The notes beneath the pieces are model-generated. The model made no database searches. It saw only the letters and a program-made list of their open reading frames with translations, and was not told the DNA's origin. From Herbaspirillum sp. LeCh32-8 (GTDB lineage Bacteria; Pseudomonadota; Gammaproteobacteria; Burkholderiales; Burkholderiaceae_D): DNA of 64,000 nt. The stretch is taken from contig NZ_JAGIPZ010000017.1 in assembly GCF_017814915.1 (NCBI RefSeq), positions 1-64,000 of the forward strand. Direction: 5' to 3'. Within the stretch, counting starts at the first letter, position 1. Every line of letters starts with the position of its first letter. A program made the position numbers and the translations under genes. Positions 45,066-54,114 of the stretch are shown in pieces.

Positions 45066-45845
45066 ATGAAAAAACCGTTCAACGGCAAACTCAACAAAGC
45101 CGCCACCACGCTGGCGCCCTGGATCCTGCTGCTGGTCATCCTCGGCATCTGGCAATTCATCTGCAGCGTGTGGCAGGTCTCGGACTTCATCTTCCCCAGC
45201 CCGATGTCCATCATCCAGGCCATGGTGGAATTCTCCGGCCCGATCACCCAGCATGCGCTGTCGACGTTCTGGGTCACCATGGTGGGCTTTGCCATCGCGG
45301 TGGTGGTGGGCGTGACGCTGGGCTTCGTGATCGGCTCCTCGCCGATGCTGTATGCCGCCGCCTATCCGCTGATGACCGCCTTCAACGCCCTGCCCAAGGC
45401 GGCCTTCGTGCCGGTGCTGGTGGTGTGGTTCGGCATCGGCGCCGGCCCGGCCATCCTGACCGCCTTCCTGATCTCGTTCTTCCCCATCATGGTCAACATC
45501 GCCACCGGCCTGGCCACGCTGGAGCCGGAGCTGGAGGACGTGTTGCGGGTGCTGGGCGCCAGGCGCATGGATATCCTGCTCAAGGTCGGCCTGCCGCGCT
45601 CCCTGCCGTATTTCTTCGCCTCGCTGAAGGTCGCCATCACGCTGGCCTTCGTCGGCTCCACCGTGTCCGAGATGAACGCCTCCAACGAGGGCATCGGCTA
45701 CCTGCTGGTCTCGGCCGGCTCGTCGATGAAGATGCCGCTGGCCTTCGCCGGCCTGGTAGTGATCGGCGCCATGGCGATGGCCATGTACGAGCTGTTCGCC
45801 ATCATCGAGAAGCGCACCACCGGCTGGGCGCACCGCGGCAAATGA
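45066..45845 (+). CDS. NitT/TauT-type ABC transporter permease
   Basis: 259 residues, about six membrane segments, with the coupling loop EDVLRVLGARRMDILLKVGLP and the later GSTVSEMNASNEGIGYLL region typical of the SsuC/TauC family. Completes the three-gene importer. Confidence 0.9.
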   Translation: MKKPFNGKLNKAATTLAPWILLLVILGIWQFICSVWQVSDFIFPSPMSIIQAMVEFSGPITQHALSTFWVTMVGFAIAVVVGVTLGFVIGSSPMLYAAAYPLMTAFNALPKAAFVPVLVVWFGIGAGPAILTAFLISFFPIMVNIATGLATLEPELEDVLRVLGARRMDILLKVGLPRSLPYFFASLKVAITLAFVGSTVSEMNASNEGIGYLLVSAGSSMKMPLAFAGLVVIGAMAMAMYELFAIIEKRTTGWAHRGK

Positions 45846-45882
45846 AACATGCGCGCCGGGACCGAGGCGCCTGCGCCACAGA

Positions 45883-45914
45883 AATCGGCCGCAATTGAAG
45901 GGAATCGGCCGCAA
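45883..45914. repeat. Direct repeat of AATCGGCCGCAA
   Basis: Identical 12-mers at 45883-45894 and 45903-45914, 20 bp apart (two helical turns), in the gap before the nucleoside transporter operon, followed by a GCCGTC-GCT-GACGGC hairpin (45917-45931). Could be regulator sites. Confidence 0.5.
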
Positions 45915-46055
45915 AAGCCGTCGCTGACGGCGTTTGCGGTGAAAAGCGGTATGCGACGCGGGCCAATTTGTCTATGATGACGCGCGTATAAAGTCCCGGC
46001 ACGCCCGGGGCGCCGCAGCGGGCAAGCCGCCGACAACAAATGACAGGGAAAACAC

Positions 46056-47606
46056 GTGAGCGCAGTACCACTCCGCCTAGAAATCCGCCATGTGCGCAAG
46101 GCCTATCCGGGCGTGCTGGCCAACGACGACGTCAGCCTTTCGGTGGCGCCGGGAGAGATCCATGCCGTGCTCGGTGAAAACGGCGCCGGCAAGTCGACCT
46201 TGATGAAGATCATCTTCGGCGCGGTCAAGCCCGACGCCGGCGAGTTGCTCTGGAACGGCGCGGCGGTGCAGATCGCCAATCCGCAGGTGGCGCGCAAGCT
46301 GGGCATCGCCATGGTGTTCCAGCACTTCTCGCTGTTCGATACGCTGACCGTGACCGAAAACATCGCGCTGGGCCTGGACGCCGGCACCGACCTCAAGGAA
46401 TTGGCCCAGCGCATCACCCAGACCGGCGAGAAGTACGGCCTGGAGCTGGAGCCGCATCGCCACGTGCATACGCTATCGGTGGGCGAGCGCCAGCGCGTGG
46501 AGATCGTGCGCGCGCTGCTGACCGACCCGCAGCTGCTGATCCTGGACGAGCCGACCTCGGTGCTCACGCCGCAGGCGGTGGAAAAACTTTTCGTCACCCT
46601 GCGTCGCCTGGCCGACGAGGGGTGCAGCATCCTCTACATCAGCCACAAGCTCGACGAGATCCGCGCGCTGTGCCACAGCGCCACCGTCATGCGCGGCGGC
46701 CGCGTGACCGGCAACTGCGATCCCCGCCAGGAAAGCAGCGCCGGCCTGTCGCGCATGATGATCGGCGACGAGCTGGTGCGCCTGACGCGCGAGCGCAATC
46801 CCGAATCCCAACGCAACGAGCGCAAGCTGCATATCAACCGGCTGTCGCTGCCCAAGGCGCATCTGTTTGCCACCGAGCTGAAGGACATCGAGTGCGAGGT
46901 GCGCGCCGGCGAGATCGTCGGCATCGCCGGCGTCTCCGGCAACGGCCAGCAGGAATTGCTGGCGGCGCTGTCCGGCGAAGACCAGCGTGCCGCGCCCAAC
47001 ATGGTGATCCTGGGCGGTAGTCCGGTCGGCCATCTCTCGCCCAATCCGCGCCGCGCGGCCGGCCTGGGGCTGGTGCCGGAGGAGCGCCTGGGCCGCGGCG
47101 CGGTGCCGGCGCTTTCGCTGACGGCCAATATGCTGCTGTCGCACCAGAAGGCGCCGTACGTGAAGCGCGGCATGATCGACTTCGGCTTCACCCGCCGCGC
47201 CGCCGCTTCCATCATCGAGCGCTTCAAGGTCAAGGCGGCCGGGCCGGATGCGCCGGCCAAGAGCCTGTCGGGCGGCAATTTGCAGAAATTCATCGTCGGC
47301 CGCGAAATGGAACGCAAGCCGGCTGTGTTCGTGGTGGCCCAGCCGACCTGGGGCGTGGACGTGGGCGCGGCCGCCCAGATCCACGGCGAAATACTGAAAC
47401 TGAAACAGGAAGGCTGCGCGGTGCTGCTGATCTCGGAAGAACTGGATGAATTGTTCGCGCTGTGCGACCGCCTGCACGTGATCGCCAAGGGGCGGCTGTC
47501 GCCCTCCATCCCCATCGAGCAGGCCACGCGCGAGCAGGTCGGCGTGTGGATGAGCGGCCTGTGGGACGCACCTGCCGGCAATGCGACGGAGGCCGGCCAT
47601 GTCTGA
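46056..47606 (+). CDS. BMP-type nucleoside ABC transporter, tandem ATP-binding protein
   Basis: 516 residues from a GTG start. Two ABC domains: the first with Walker A GENGAGKST and Walker B LLILDEPTSVL; the second with signature LSGGNLQK and a Walker A-like region GVSGNGQQE, as usual for the catalytically weak second half. The second Walker B reads VVAQPTWGVD in place of the family's A-x-PT-x-GLD. Similar to YufO/NupA ATPases of nucleoside (guanosine/xanthosine) importers. It overlaps the next gene by 8 bp. Confidence 0.9.
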   Translation: MSAVPLRLEIRHVRKAYPGVLANDDVSLSVAPGEIHAVLGENGAGKSTLMKIIFGAVKPDAGELLWNGAAVQIANPQVARKLGIAMVFQHFSLFDTLTVTENIALGLDAGTDLKELAQRITQTGEKYGLELEPHRHVHTLSVGERQRVEIVRALLTDPQLLILDEPTSVLTPQAVEKLFVTLRRLADEGCSILYISHKLDEIRALCHSATVMRGGRVTGNCDPRQESSAGLSRMMIGDELVRLTRERNPESQRNERKLHINRLSLPKAHLFATELKDIECEVRAGEIVGIAGVSGNGQQELLAALSGEDQRAAPNMVILGGSPVGHLSPNPRRAAGLGLVPEERLGRGAVPALSLTANMLLSHQKAPYVKRGMIDFGFTRRAAASIIERFKVKAAGPDAPAKSLSGGNLQKFIVGREMERKPAVFVVAQPTWGVDVGAAAQIHGEILKLKQEGCAVLLISEELDELFALCDRLHVIAKGRLSPSIPIEQATREQVGVWMSGLWDAPAGNATEAGHV

Positions 47607-48693
47607 GCTGATGTCATTGCCCTTGCGTCTTGAATTGCGCGGCGCGCCCTCGCGCGCCATGACTTACCTGTCGCCGGTGATCGCCATCGTTGCCACGCTG
47701 CTGCTGGGCGCCCTGCTGTTCCTGGCGCTGGGCAAGGATCCGGTGGCCGGGTTGAAGGTGTTTCTGGTCGATCCGTTCAGCGGCAAACGCGCCATCAGCG
47801 AGCTGCTGTTGAAATCCATCCCCTTGATCCTGTGCGCGCTGGGGCTGGCGGTGTGCTTTCGCGCCAGCATCTGGAACATCGGCGCCGAAGGCCAGTTCAC
47901 CGTCGGCGCCCTGTGCGCGGGCGCCATGCTGGTGTGGCTGGATGTGCCGGGCCACGGCATCTCGGGCACTGCCGGCTTGTTGCTGATGATCGCCGCCGGC
48001 ATCGTCGGCGGTGCGCTGTGGGCCGCCATCACCGCGTTCCTGCGCGACAAGTTCAACGCCAACGAAATCCTGGTGTCGCTGATGCTGACCTATGTGGCGC
48101 AGCTGCTGCTGATGTGGGCCGTCAACGGCCCGCTGAAGGACCCCAACGGCATGAACTTCCCGCAGTCCAAGGTGTTCTCGTCCGAATTCATGCTGCCGAT
48201 GCTGCTGTCGGGCACGCGCCTGCACGTGGGCTTTGTGGTGACCATCGTCGCCGCGGTGCTGATGGCGGTCTTCATGATGCGCAGCCTGCGCGGCTTCTCG
48301 CTGATGGTGGGCGGCGTGGCGCCGCATGCGGCGCGCTACGCCGGTTTTTCGGCGCGCTCGGCGCTGTGGGTGTCGCTGCTGATCTCCGGCGCATTCGCCG
48401 GCCTGGCGGGCGCTTTCGAGATCGCCGGCCCGATCGGCCAGCTGCTGCCGTCGGTGTCGCCGGGTTACGGCTTCGCCGCCATCATCGTGGCCTTCATCGG
48501 CCGCCTGCATCCCGTGGGCGCCATCCTGGGCGGCCTGATCATGTCGCTGCTGTACCTGGGCGGGGAGCTGGCGCAGTCGCGCCTGGGCCTGCCCTCGGCG
48601 ATCACCGGCGTGTTCCAGGGCATGCTGCTGTTCCTGCTGCTGGCGTGCGACACGCTGATCGATTACCGCCTGGCGTGGAAGAAAAAGGTCTGA
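47599..48693 (+). CDS. BMP-type nucleoside ABC transporter permease (YufP-like)
   Basis: 364 residues with about ten membrane segments and the BPD_transp_2 hallmark FRASIWNIGAEGQFTVGAL and DKFNANEILVSLMLTYVA. Start taken at MSELMS, overlapping the ATPase gene by 8 bp. Two bases separate it from the second permease. Confidence 0.9.
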   Translation: MSELMSLPLRLELRGAPSRAMTYLSPVIAIVATLLLGALLFLALGKDPVAGLKVFLVDPFSGKRAISELLLKSIPLILCALGLAVCFRASIWNIGAEGQFTVGALCAGAMLVWLDVPGHGISGTAGLLLMIAAGIVGGALWAAITAFLRDKFNANEILVSLMLTYVAQLLLMWAVNGPLKDPNGMNFPQSKVFSSEFMLPMLLSGTRLHVGFVVTIVAAVLMAVFMMRSLRGFSLMVGGVAPHAARYAGFSARSALWVSLLISGAFAGLAGAFEIAGPIGQLLPSVSPGYGFAAIIVAFIGRLHPVGAILGGLIMSLLYLGGELAQSRLGLPSAITGVFQGMLLFLLLACDTLIDYRLAWKKKV

Positions 48694-48695
48694 AC

Positions 48696-49616
48696 ATGGA
48701 ACAACTCGCTCCCCTCATCGCCGCCTCGATCAACGCCGGCACCCCGCTGCTGCTGGCGGCCATCGGCCTGCTGATCAACGAACGCTCGGGCGTGCTCAAC
48801 CTGGGCGCCGAAGGCATGATGCTGGTCTCGGCCATCGCCGGCTTCGCGGTCGGCTACGCCACCAAGAGCCCGCTGCTGGGATTCGCCGCCGGCGCCGTCT
48901 GCGGCATGCTGATGGCCACGCTGTTCGCCTGGCTGGCGCTGCGCCTGGCGACCAACCAGGTCGCCACCGGCCTGGCCTTGTCGATTTTCGGCGCCGGCCT
49001 GTCGGCCTTCGTCGGCCAGCGCTTCGTCGGCCTGGCGCTGCCGGCGCAGGCCAATTCGGTGCCGCTGCTGGGTGACATCCCCTTCATCGGCCGGGCGCTG
49101 TTCCACCAGCACTGGATGAGCTACGTGGCCTTCGCGCTGTGCCTGGCCAGCATCTGGTTCCTGTACCGCACGCGCGCCGGCCTGGTGCTGCGCGCAGTGG
49201 GCGAGTCGCCGGAGTCGGCGCATGCGCTGGGCTATTCGGTGCGCGGCATCCGCTACGCGGCGCTGCTGTTCGGTGGCGGCTGCTGCGGCCTGGCCGGCGC
49301 CTACATGTCGCTGGTCTACACGCCGATGTGGGTCGAAGGCCTGGTGGCCGGACGCGGCTGGATCGCGCTGGCGCTGACCGCCTTCGCCACCTGGCGCCCG
49401 GCACGGGTATTGCTGGGTTCGCTGCTGTTCGGCGGCGTCACCATCGCCCAGTTCTATCTGCAGGGCATGGGCGTGACGGTGCCGTCGCAGATCCTGTCGA
49501 TGGCGCCCTATCTGGCCACCATCGTGGTGCTGGCGCTGATCTCGCGCAATCCGGACTGGATCCGCCTGAACATGCCGGCCTCGCTGGGCAAGCCCTTCCG
49601 CCCAGGATCCAACTGA
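48696..49616 (+). CDS. BMP-type nucleoside ABC transporter permease (YufQ-like)
   Basis: 306 residues, about eight membrane segments, with NERSGVLNLGAEGMMLV and RAVGESPESAHALGYSV, typical of the second permease of nucleoside importers. Coupled to the preceding permease and followed 64 bp later by the lipoprotein receptor. Confidence 0.9.
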   Translation: MEQLAPLIAASINAGTPLLLAAIGLLINERSGVLNLGAEGMMLVSAIAGFAVGYATKSPLLGFAAGAVCGMLMATLFAWLALRLATNQVATGLALSIFGAGLSAFVGQRFVGLALPAQANSVPLLGDIPFIGRALFHQHWMSYVAFALCLASIWFLYRTRAGLVLRAVGESPESAHALGYSVRGIRYAALLFGGGCCGLAGAYMSLVYTPMWVEGLVAGRGWIALALTAFATWRPARVLLGSLLFGGVTIAQFYLQGMGVTVPSQILSMAPYLATIVVLALISRNPDWIRLNMPASLGKPFRPGSN

Positions 49617-49680
49617 GCTTTCTGCTGAATTTGTTGTTGTAGCAAAACGTACTTAACCACTGACTAGAGGGAGAACCACA

Positions 49681-50820
49681 ATGAAGATTTCGCGCAGGGC
49701 GTCGCTCACGATGCTTGCCACCCTGGCCGCGGCAACCCTGATCGGTTGCGGCAAGAAGGAAGACGCCGCACCGGCGGCGCCGGCCGCGGCCCCCGCTGCC
49801 GCCGCGCCCGCTGCTGATCCGCTGAAGGTCGCCTTCGTCTACATCGGCCCGGTCGGCGACGCCGGCTGGACCTTCGCCCACGACAAGGGCCGCAAGGCGG
49901 TCGAAGAGAAGTTCGGCGACAAGGTCAAGACCACCTTCGTGGAGAACATCCCCGAGTCCGCGGCCGACGCCGAGCGCGTGTTCCGCCAGTTGGCCACCGA
50001 CGGCAACAAGCTGATCTTCGGCACCACCTTCGGCTACATGGAAGCGATGCTGAAGGTTGCCAAGGAATTCCCGGACGTGAAGTTCGAACACGCCACCGGC
50101 TTCAAGACCGCCGACAACCTGGCCCAGTACGACGTGCGCACCTATGAAGGCGCCTACCTGGCCGGCGTGGTGGCGGGCAAGATCTCCAAGTCCGGCAAGC
50201 TGGGCGTGGTGGCCTCGGTGCCTATCCCTGAAGTGATCCGCAATATCGACTCCTTCACCATGGGCGCGCGCTCGGTGAACCCGAAGGCGACCACCGCCGT
50301 GGTCTGGGTCAACAAGTGGTTCGACCCGGGCAAGGAACGTGAAGCCGCCACCACCCTGATCGGCCAGGGTGTGGACGTGCTGATGCAGAACACCGACTCC
50401 GCCGCCGTGGTGCAGACCGCGCAGGAAAAGGGCGTGTACGCCTTCGGCTGGGACAGCGACATGACCAGCTTCGGCCCCAAGGCCCACCAGGCCGCCTCGG
50501 TGATCAACTGGGGCGTGTACTACACCGCGCGCGTGCAGGCGGTGCTGGACGGCTCCTGGAAGAGCAGCACCACCTGGGTCGGCCTGAAGGACAACGGCAT
50601 CGACCTGGCCGCCTTCAATCCTGATCTGCCGGCCGACGTGAAGTCGCTGGTGGAAGAGCGCAAGAAGGGCATCGTCGACGGCAGCGCGCCGATCTGGAAG
50701 GGTCCGATCAAGGACAACGCCGGCAAGGAAGTGCTGGGCAAGGACGCCGTGGCTGACGACGGCTTCCTGCACGGCATCAAGTTCTACGTCGAAGGCGTGG
50801 ACGGCAAGGTGCCGGGCTGA
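49681..50820 (+). CDS. BMP-family nucleoside-binding lipoprotein
   Basis: 379 residues. Lipobox LIGC (Cys23), a Pro/Ala-rich tether (about 28-46), then the PnrA/BmpA fold beginning KVAFVYIGPVGDAGWTF with the QNTDSAAVVQTAQ segment that forms part of the purine-nucleoside pocket in this family. Substrate is probably a purine nucleoside or related base. Unusually placed last in the operon; a strong terminator follows. Confidence 0.9.
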   Translation: MKISRRASLTMLATLAAATLIGCGKKEDAAPAAPAAAPAAAAPAADPLKVAFVYIGPVGDAGWTFAHDKGRKAVEEKFGDKVKTTFVENIPESAADAERVFRQLATDGNKLIFGTTFGYMEAMLKVAKEFPDVKFEHATGFKTADNLAQYDVRTYEGAYLAGVVAGKISKSGKLGVVASVPIPEVIRNIDSFTMGARSVNPKATTAVVWVNKWFDPGKEREAATTLIGQGVDVLMQNTDSAAVVQTAQEKGVYAFGWDSDMTSFGPKAHQAASVINWGVYYTARVQAVLDGSWKSSTTWVGLKDNGIDLAAFNPDLPADVKSLVEERKKGIVDGSAPIWKGPIKDNAGKEVLGKDAVADDGFLHGIKFYVEGVDGKVPG

Positions 50821-50875
50821 TGCGGTGACGGCAGGGAACGCTCCCTGCCTGCCCCATCCGGAAACCTGAACAAGG

Positions 50876-50910
50876 GGCCGGGAGCGTCGCAAGGCGCTTC
50901 CGGCCTTTTT
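50876..50910 (+). terminator. Intrinsic terminator of nucleoside transporter operon
   Basis: Stem GGCCGGGAGCG / CGCTTCCGGCC (one mismatch-type pair) with an 8-base loop and five T. Confidence 0.85.
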
Positions 50911-51019
50911 CATGGGATGACCGGAGGCGGCGCATAATCGGCATAATCGGCCCCGCCCGAGCAGGGCCGAACCCGCCGAAAACCCGCGATCCACCGCTAT
51001 CGCAGCGCGATCCTGCCTG

Positions 51020-51025
51020 TATAAT
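51020..51025 (+). promoter_or_regulatory. -10 element upstream of minC
   Basis: A perfect TATAAT 65 bp before the minC ATG. No convincing -35 stands at 16-18 bp, so this is a partial promoter call. Confidence 0.45.
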
Positions 51026-51090
51026 GCACAGCCAAACATTGCGGAAAGCGGCGCTTGCGTGGCTTTTCGCCGCACCCGACCCCACGATTT

Positions 51091-51906
51091 ATGCAAAAAG
51101 CCCGCAAACCGATCGACATCAAGATATCCACCGTCGTTGCCATCTCGGCAATTCTGCATGAAACCGACCCGGCGGCCCTGGAACAGGCCCTGAAGGACAT
51201 GACCGGCGGCGTATCCGACTTCTTCGAGGACGAGTTTGCGGTGCTGGACATCGGTGCGCTGGAAGGCGACGCCGCCGCCGGCATCGACTGGAGCGCCGTG
51301 GTGGCGCTGTTCAAGAAATTCCGTCTCAACACGGTCGCCGTGCGCAACGCGCCCGAAGACTTGCACGCAGGCATCGTCGCCCATGGCCTGGCCATCGACA
51401 GCGGCGCGGCCACCGGGGGAGCGGCCAATGCCCGCGCCCAGGAAAATGCGATGGTGGCCTCGGCTGCCGCCGCCGCTCCGGCGCCCCAGCCGCAGCCCGT
51501 ACCTGAACCCGAACCGGCCCCGGCGCCCGCACCGGCGCCTGCCCAGCAGGCCGCCCCCGCGCCGGCCGCCCGCACCATGATCGTGGACACCCCGGTGCGC
51601 GCCGGCCAACGCATCTACGCGCGCGGCGCCGACCTGGTAATCCTGGCGGCGGTCAACAACGGCGCCGAGATCATCGCCGACGGCAGCATCCACGTCTACG
51701 CGCCGCTGCGCGGGCGTGCGCTGGCCGGCGCCTCCGGCAACACCGAGGCGCGCATCTTCACCGCCTCGCTGGAGGCGGAACTGGTCTCCATCGCCGGGGT
51801 CTATCGAACCTTCGAGAACGGCCACCCGGCCGACATCGCCGGCAAGCAAGTGCAGGTGCGCCTGAACGGCGAACGCATCGACGTGCTGCAAATGAAGGCG
51901 TCGTAA
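51091..51906 (+). CDS. minC: Septum site-determining protein MinC
   Basis: 271 residues: N-terminal MinC domain (about 5-108) that blocks FtsZ assembly, a Pro/Ala/Glu-rich linker (about 120-165) that is long for the family, and the C-terminal right-handed beta-helix domain (about 168-268, [17 protein letters not shown] and [17 protein letters not shown]) that dimerises and binds MinD. First gene of minCDE; prevents cell division at the poles. Confidence 0.95.
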   Translation: MQKARKPIDIKISTVVAISAILHETDPAALEQALKDMTGGVSDFFEDEFAVLDIGALEGDAAAGIDWSAVVALFKKFRLNTVAVRNAPEDLHAGIVAHGLAIDSGAATGGAANARAQENAMVASAAAAAPAPQPQPVPEPEPAPAPAPAPAQQAAPAPAARTMIVDTPVRAGQRIYARGADLVILAAVNNGAEIIADGSIHVYAPLRGRALAGASGNTEARIFTASLEAELVSIAGVYRTFENGHPADIAGKQVQVRLNGERIDVLQMKAS

Positions 51907-51976
51907 GACGGCTTCCACAAGAATCTAAATCCAGCCGGGACCACCCGGCCTCTGTTCTTCTCTTAAGGAGTTTTTC

Positions 51977-52792
51977 GTGGCAAAAATCATCGTTGTGACT
52001 TCAGGTAAGGGCGGCGTCGGCAAAACGACGTCGAGCGCCAGTTTCGCATCGGGCCTGGCAATGCGCGGCCACAAGACGGCCGTGATCGACTTCGACGTCG
52101 GCCTGCGCAACCTGGACCTGATCATGGGCTGCGAACGCCGCGTGGTCTATGACCTGATCAACGTGATCAACAAGGAAGCCACGCTGAACCAGGCCCTGAT
52201 CAAGGACAAGCACTGCGAAAACCTGTTCATCCTGCCGGCCTCGCAAACCCGCGACAAGGACGCCCTCTCGGAAGAAGGCGTAGAGCGCGTGCTGGACGAC
52301 CTGGCCAAGATGGACTTCGAATACATCATCTGCGACTCGCCGGCCGGCATCGAACACGGCGCCGTGATGGCGCTGACCTTCGCCGACGAAGCGATCGTGG
52401 TGACCAACCCGGAAGTGTCCTCGGTGCGCGACTCCGACCGTATCCTCGGCATCATCCAGGCCAAGTCGCGCCGCGCCTCCAACGGCGGCGAACCGGTCAA
52501 GGAACACTTGCTGATCACCCGCTACGCGCCCAAGCGCGTGGAAGGCGGCGAGATGCTGTCGTACACCGATGTGCAGGAAATCCTGCGCATCCCCCTGATC
52601 GGCATCATCCCGGAATCGGAGTCGGTGCTGGCGGCATCCAACCAAGGCAGCCCGGCCATCCACATGAAGGACAGCGACGTGGCGCAAGCCTATCAGGACG
52701 TGGTGTCGCGCTTCCTCGGCGAAACCGTGGAGCTGCGTTTCACCAACTACGAAAAGCCGGGCTTCCTGCAGCGTATTTTCGGAGGTAAGTGA
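51977..52792 (+). CDS. minD: Septum site-determining protein MinD
   Basis: 271 residues from a GTG start with TAAGGAG 6 bases upstream. Deviant Walker A KGGVGKTT (11-18), the switch regions [14 protein letters not shown] and CDSPAGIE, and a C-terminal amphipathic membrane-targeting helix ([12 protein letters not shown]). Membrane-bound ATPase that recruits MinC and oscillates under MinE control. Two bases before minE. Confidence 0.97.
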   Translation: MAKIIVVTSGKGGVGKTTSSASFASGLAMRGHKTAVIDFDVGLRNLDLIMGCERRVVYDLINVINKEATLNQALIKDKHCENLFILPASQTRDKDALSEEGVERVLDDLAKMDFEYIICDSPAGIEHGAVMALTFADEAIVVTNPEVSSVRDSDRILGIIQAKSRRASNGGEPVKEHLLITRYAPKRVEGGEMLSYTDVQEILRIPLIGIIPESESVLAASNQGSPAIHMKDSDVAQAYQDVVSRFLGETVELRFTNYEKPGFLQRIFGGK

Positions 52793-52793
52793 T

Positions 52794-53060
52794 ATGTCCC
52801 TGCTTTCATTCCTGTTCCCGGCCAAGCCCAAGAGCGCGGTTGCAGCGAAGGAACGGCTGCAGATCATCATCGCGCGCGAGCGCTCCAACGGCCGCCAGGG
52901 CCCTGACTTCCTGCCGGCGCTGCACAAGGAGCTGATCGAGGTGATCTCCAAGTACACCAAGGTCAACGCCGACGACATCAAGATCTCGCTGGACCGCCAG
53001 GGCAACCTGGAGGTGCTGGACGTGAACGTGGTGCTGCCGGACGCCGAGTCGCCGACCTGA
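52794..53060 (+). CDS. minE: Cell division topological specificity factor MinE
   Basis: 88 residues. N-terminal membrane/MinD-interaction helix ([27 protein letters not shown]) and the C-terminal dimerisation domain ending in LDVNVVLPD. Stimulates MinD ATPase and sets the oscillation. Last gene of the min operon, closed by a terminator at 53095. Confidence 0.97.
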   Translation: MSLLSFLFPAKPKSAVAAKERLQIIIARERSNGRQGPDFLPALHKELIEVISKYTKVNADDIKISLDRQGNLEVLDVNVVLPDAESPT

Positions 53061-53094
53061 GCCGGCATTCGACACGCCGGGGCGCGTACCGATC

Positions 53095-53120
53095 AAAGGG
53101 CAGCATCGCTGCCCTTTTTT
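53095..53120 (+). terminator. Intrinsic terminator of minCDE
   Basis: AAAGGGCAGC / GCTGCCCTTT stem with a 3-base loop, running into six T. Confidence 0.9.
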
Positions 53121-53188
53121 CCATGCGCGCGACGGCTTGTTCAATGATTGCCTGACTGATTGCCTGACCTCTGCCCCACCCTGACGCG

Positions 53189-53908
53189 ATGAAAACCGGG
53201 ATCCTCACCTCCTCCGCCGATTGCATGGCCCTGCTGCGCCAGCTGCTGGCCGGGCGCGACTGCGCGGTCTACGCCGGCGCGGAGGGCATCAATGCCGCGC
53301 GCGAAGACGGCGTCGACGCGCTGGTGGTCGACCTCGACGGGCTGGAAACGGCGCAGGCGGCAAGCGTGGCCGCACTGCGCGTCCTGCGCGAGGCGCCGGG
53401 TGCAAACGGCAAGCCGCCGGCCGTGCTGCTGCTGGCCGCCGCTCCGCAAAAAAAACTGCTGCAAGCCTTACGCGCGGCGGGCGCCGACGATTACCTCCTC
53501 AAGCCGGTCCGCCGCACCGAGCTGGCGCTGCGCCTGGAGCTGCTGCTGGCGGCCGGCGCGCAAACAGCGCATGCGGTGCAGGCCGGCGACTTCCTGTTCG
53601 ACCTGGGCCGCCTGCGCGTCTCCAGCCCGGCGCGGCCGACGCTGGATGCCGCGCTCACGCAAAAGGAGGCAGAGCTGGCCATGCTGCTGCTGGACAACCT
53701 CGGCCGGCCGCTGTCGCGCGCCTTCCTGCAGGAGCGCATCTGGGGGGCCGAACCCGAACTGCCGACCCGCACCATCGACACCCACGTTTCACGCGTGCGC
53801 ACCAAGCTCGGCCTGAAGCCGGAGCACGGCTACCGGCTGGCCACCGTGTACGGCTATGGTTATCAGCTGGAACGGCTGGGCGATATCGACCAGGATGGCC
53901 AAGCCTGA
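53189..53908 (+). CDS. OmpR-like response regulator with degenerate receiver
   Basis: 239 residues. The C-terminal winged-helix DNA-binding domain is intact (LTQKEAELAMLLLDNLGRPL, RTIDTHVSRVRTKLG, GYRLATVYGYGYQL). The N-terminal receiver keeps the phospho-acceptor position (Asp48 in VVDLDG) and Lys105 (LLKP), but the acidic Mg-binding pair near the N-terminus is absent (ILTSSAD instead of a DD/ED pair) and the conserved Thr/Ser before the fourth loop is Ala. No histidine kinase gene is adjacent. It may act without phosphorylation. Lies alone between minE and hemA. Confidence 0.82.
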   Translation: MKTGILTSSADCMALLRQLLAGRDCAVYAGAEGINAAREDGVDALVVDLDGLETAQAASVAALRVLREAPGANGKPPAVLLLAAAPQKKLLQALRAAGADDYLLKPVRRTELALRLELLLAAGAQTAHAVQAGDFLFDLGRLRVSSPARPTLDAALTQKEAELAMLLLDNLGRPLSRAFLQERIWGAEPELPTRTIDTHVSRVRTKLGLKPEHGYRLATVYGYGYQLERLGDIDQDGQA

Positions 53909-54022
53909 TTTCCACCTGGAAATTTGTTGTATTCCCATCCGTACCACAGGCCGAAAACTGATCCATATCAGGGACGAATACCGATTATCAGGGCCTCTCC
54001 AAACCCCTTATTGCGCAGCGGG

Positions 54023-54028
54023 TATAAT
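54023..54028 (+). promoter_or_regulatory. -10 element upstream of hemA
   Basis: Perfect TATAAT in GGGTATAATAC, 86 bp before the hemA ATG; the -35 is not recognisable. Confidence 0.45.
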
Positions 54029-54114
54029 ACGGACTCATAAAAGGTCTACTTTTACCTGTTTTTTTATAAAGTTTTACCGTCCCAGCTCATCGGCCATCGC
54101 GGCCCCGTACTTCC

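Noticed and set aside
54031-54070. Terminator-like AGGT/ACCT with a T-run before hemA
   Set aside because: Only a 4-bp stem and located just downstream of the TATAAT, where a terminator would block hemA.
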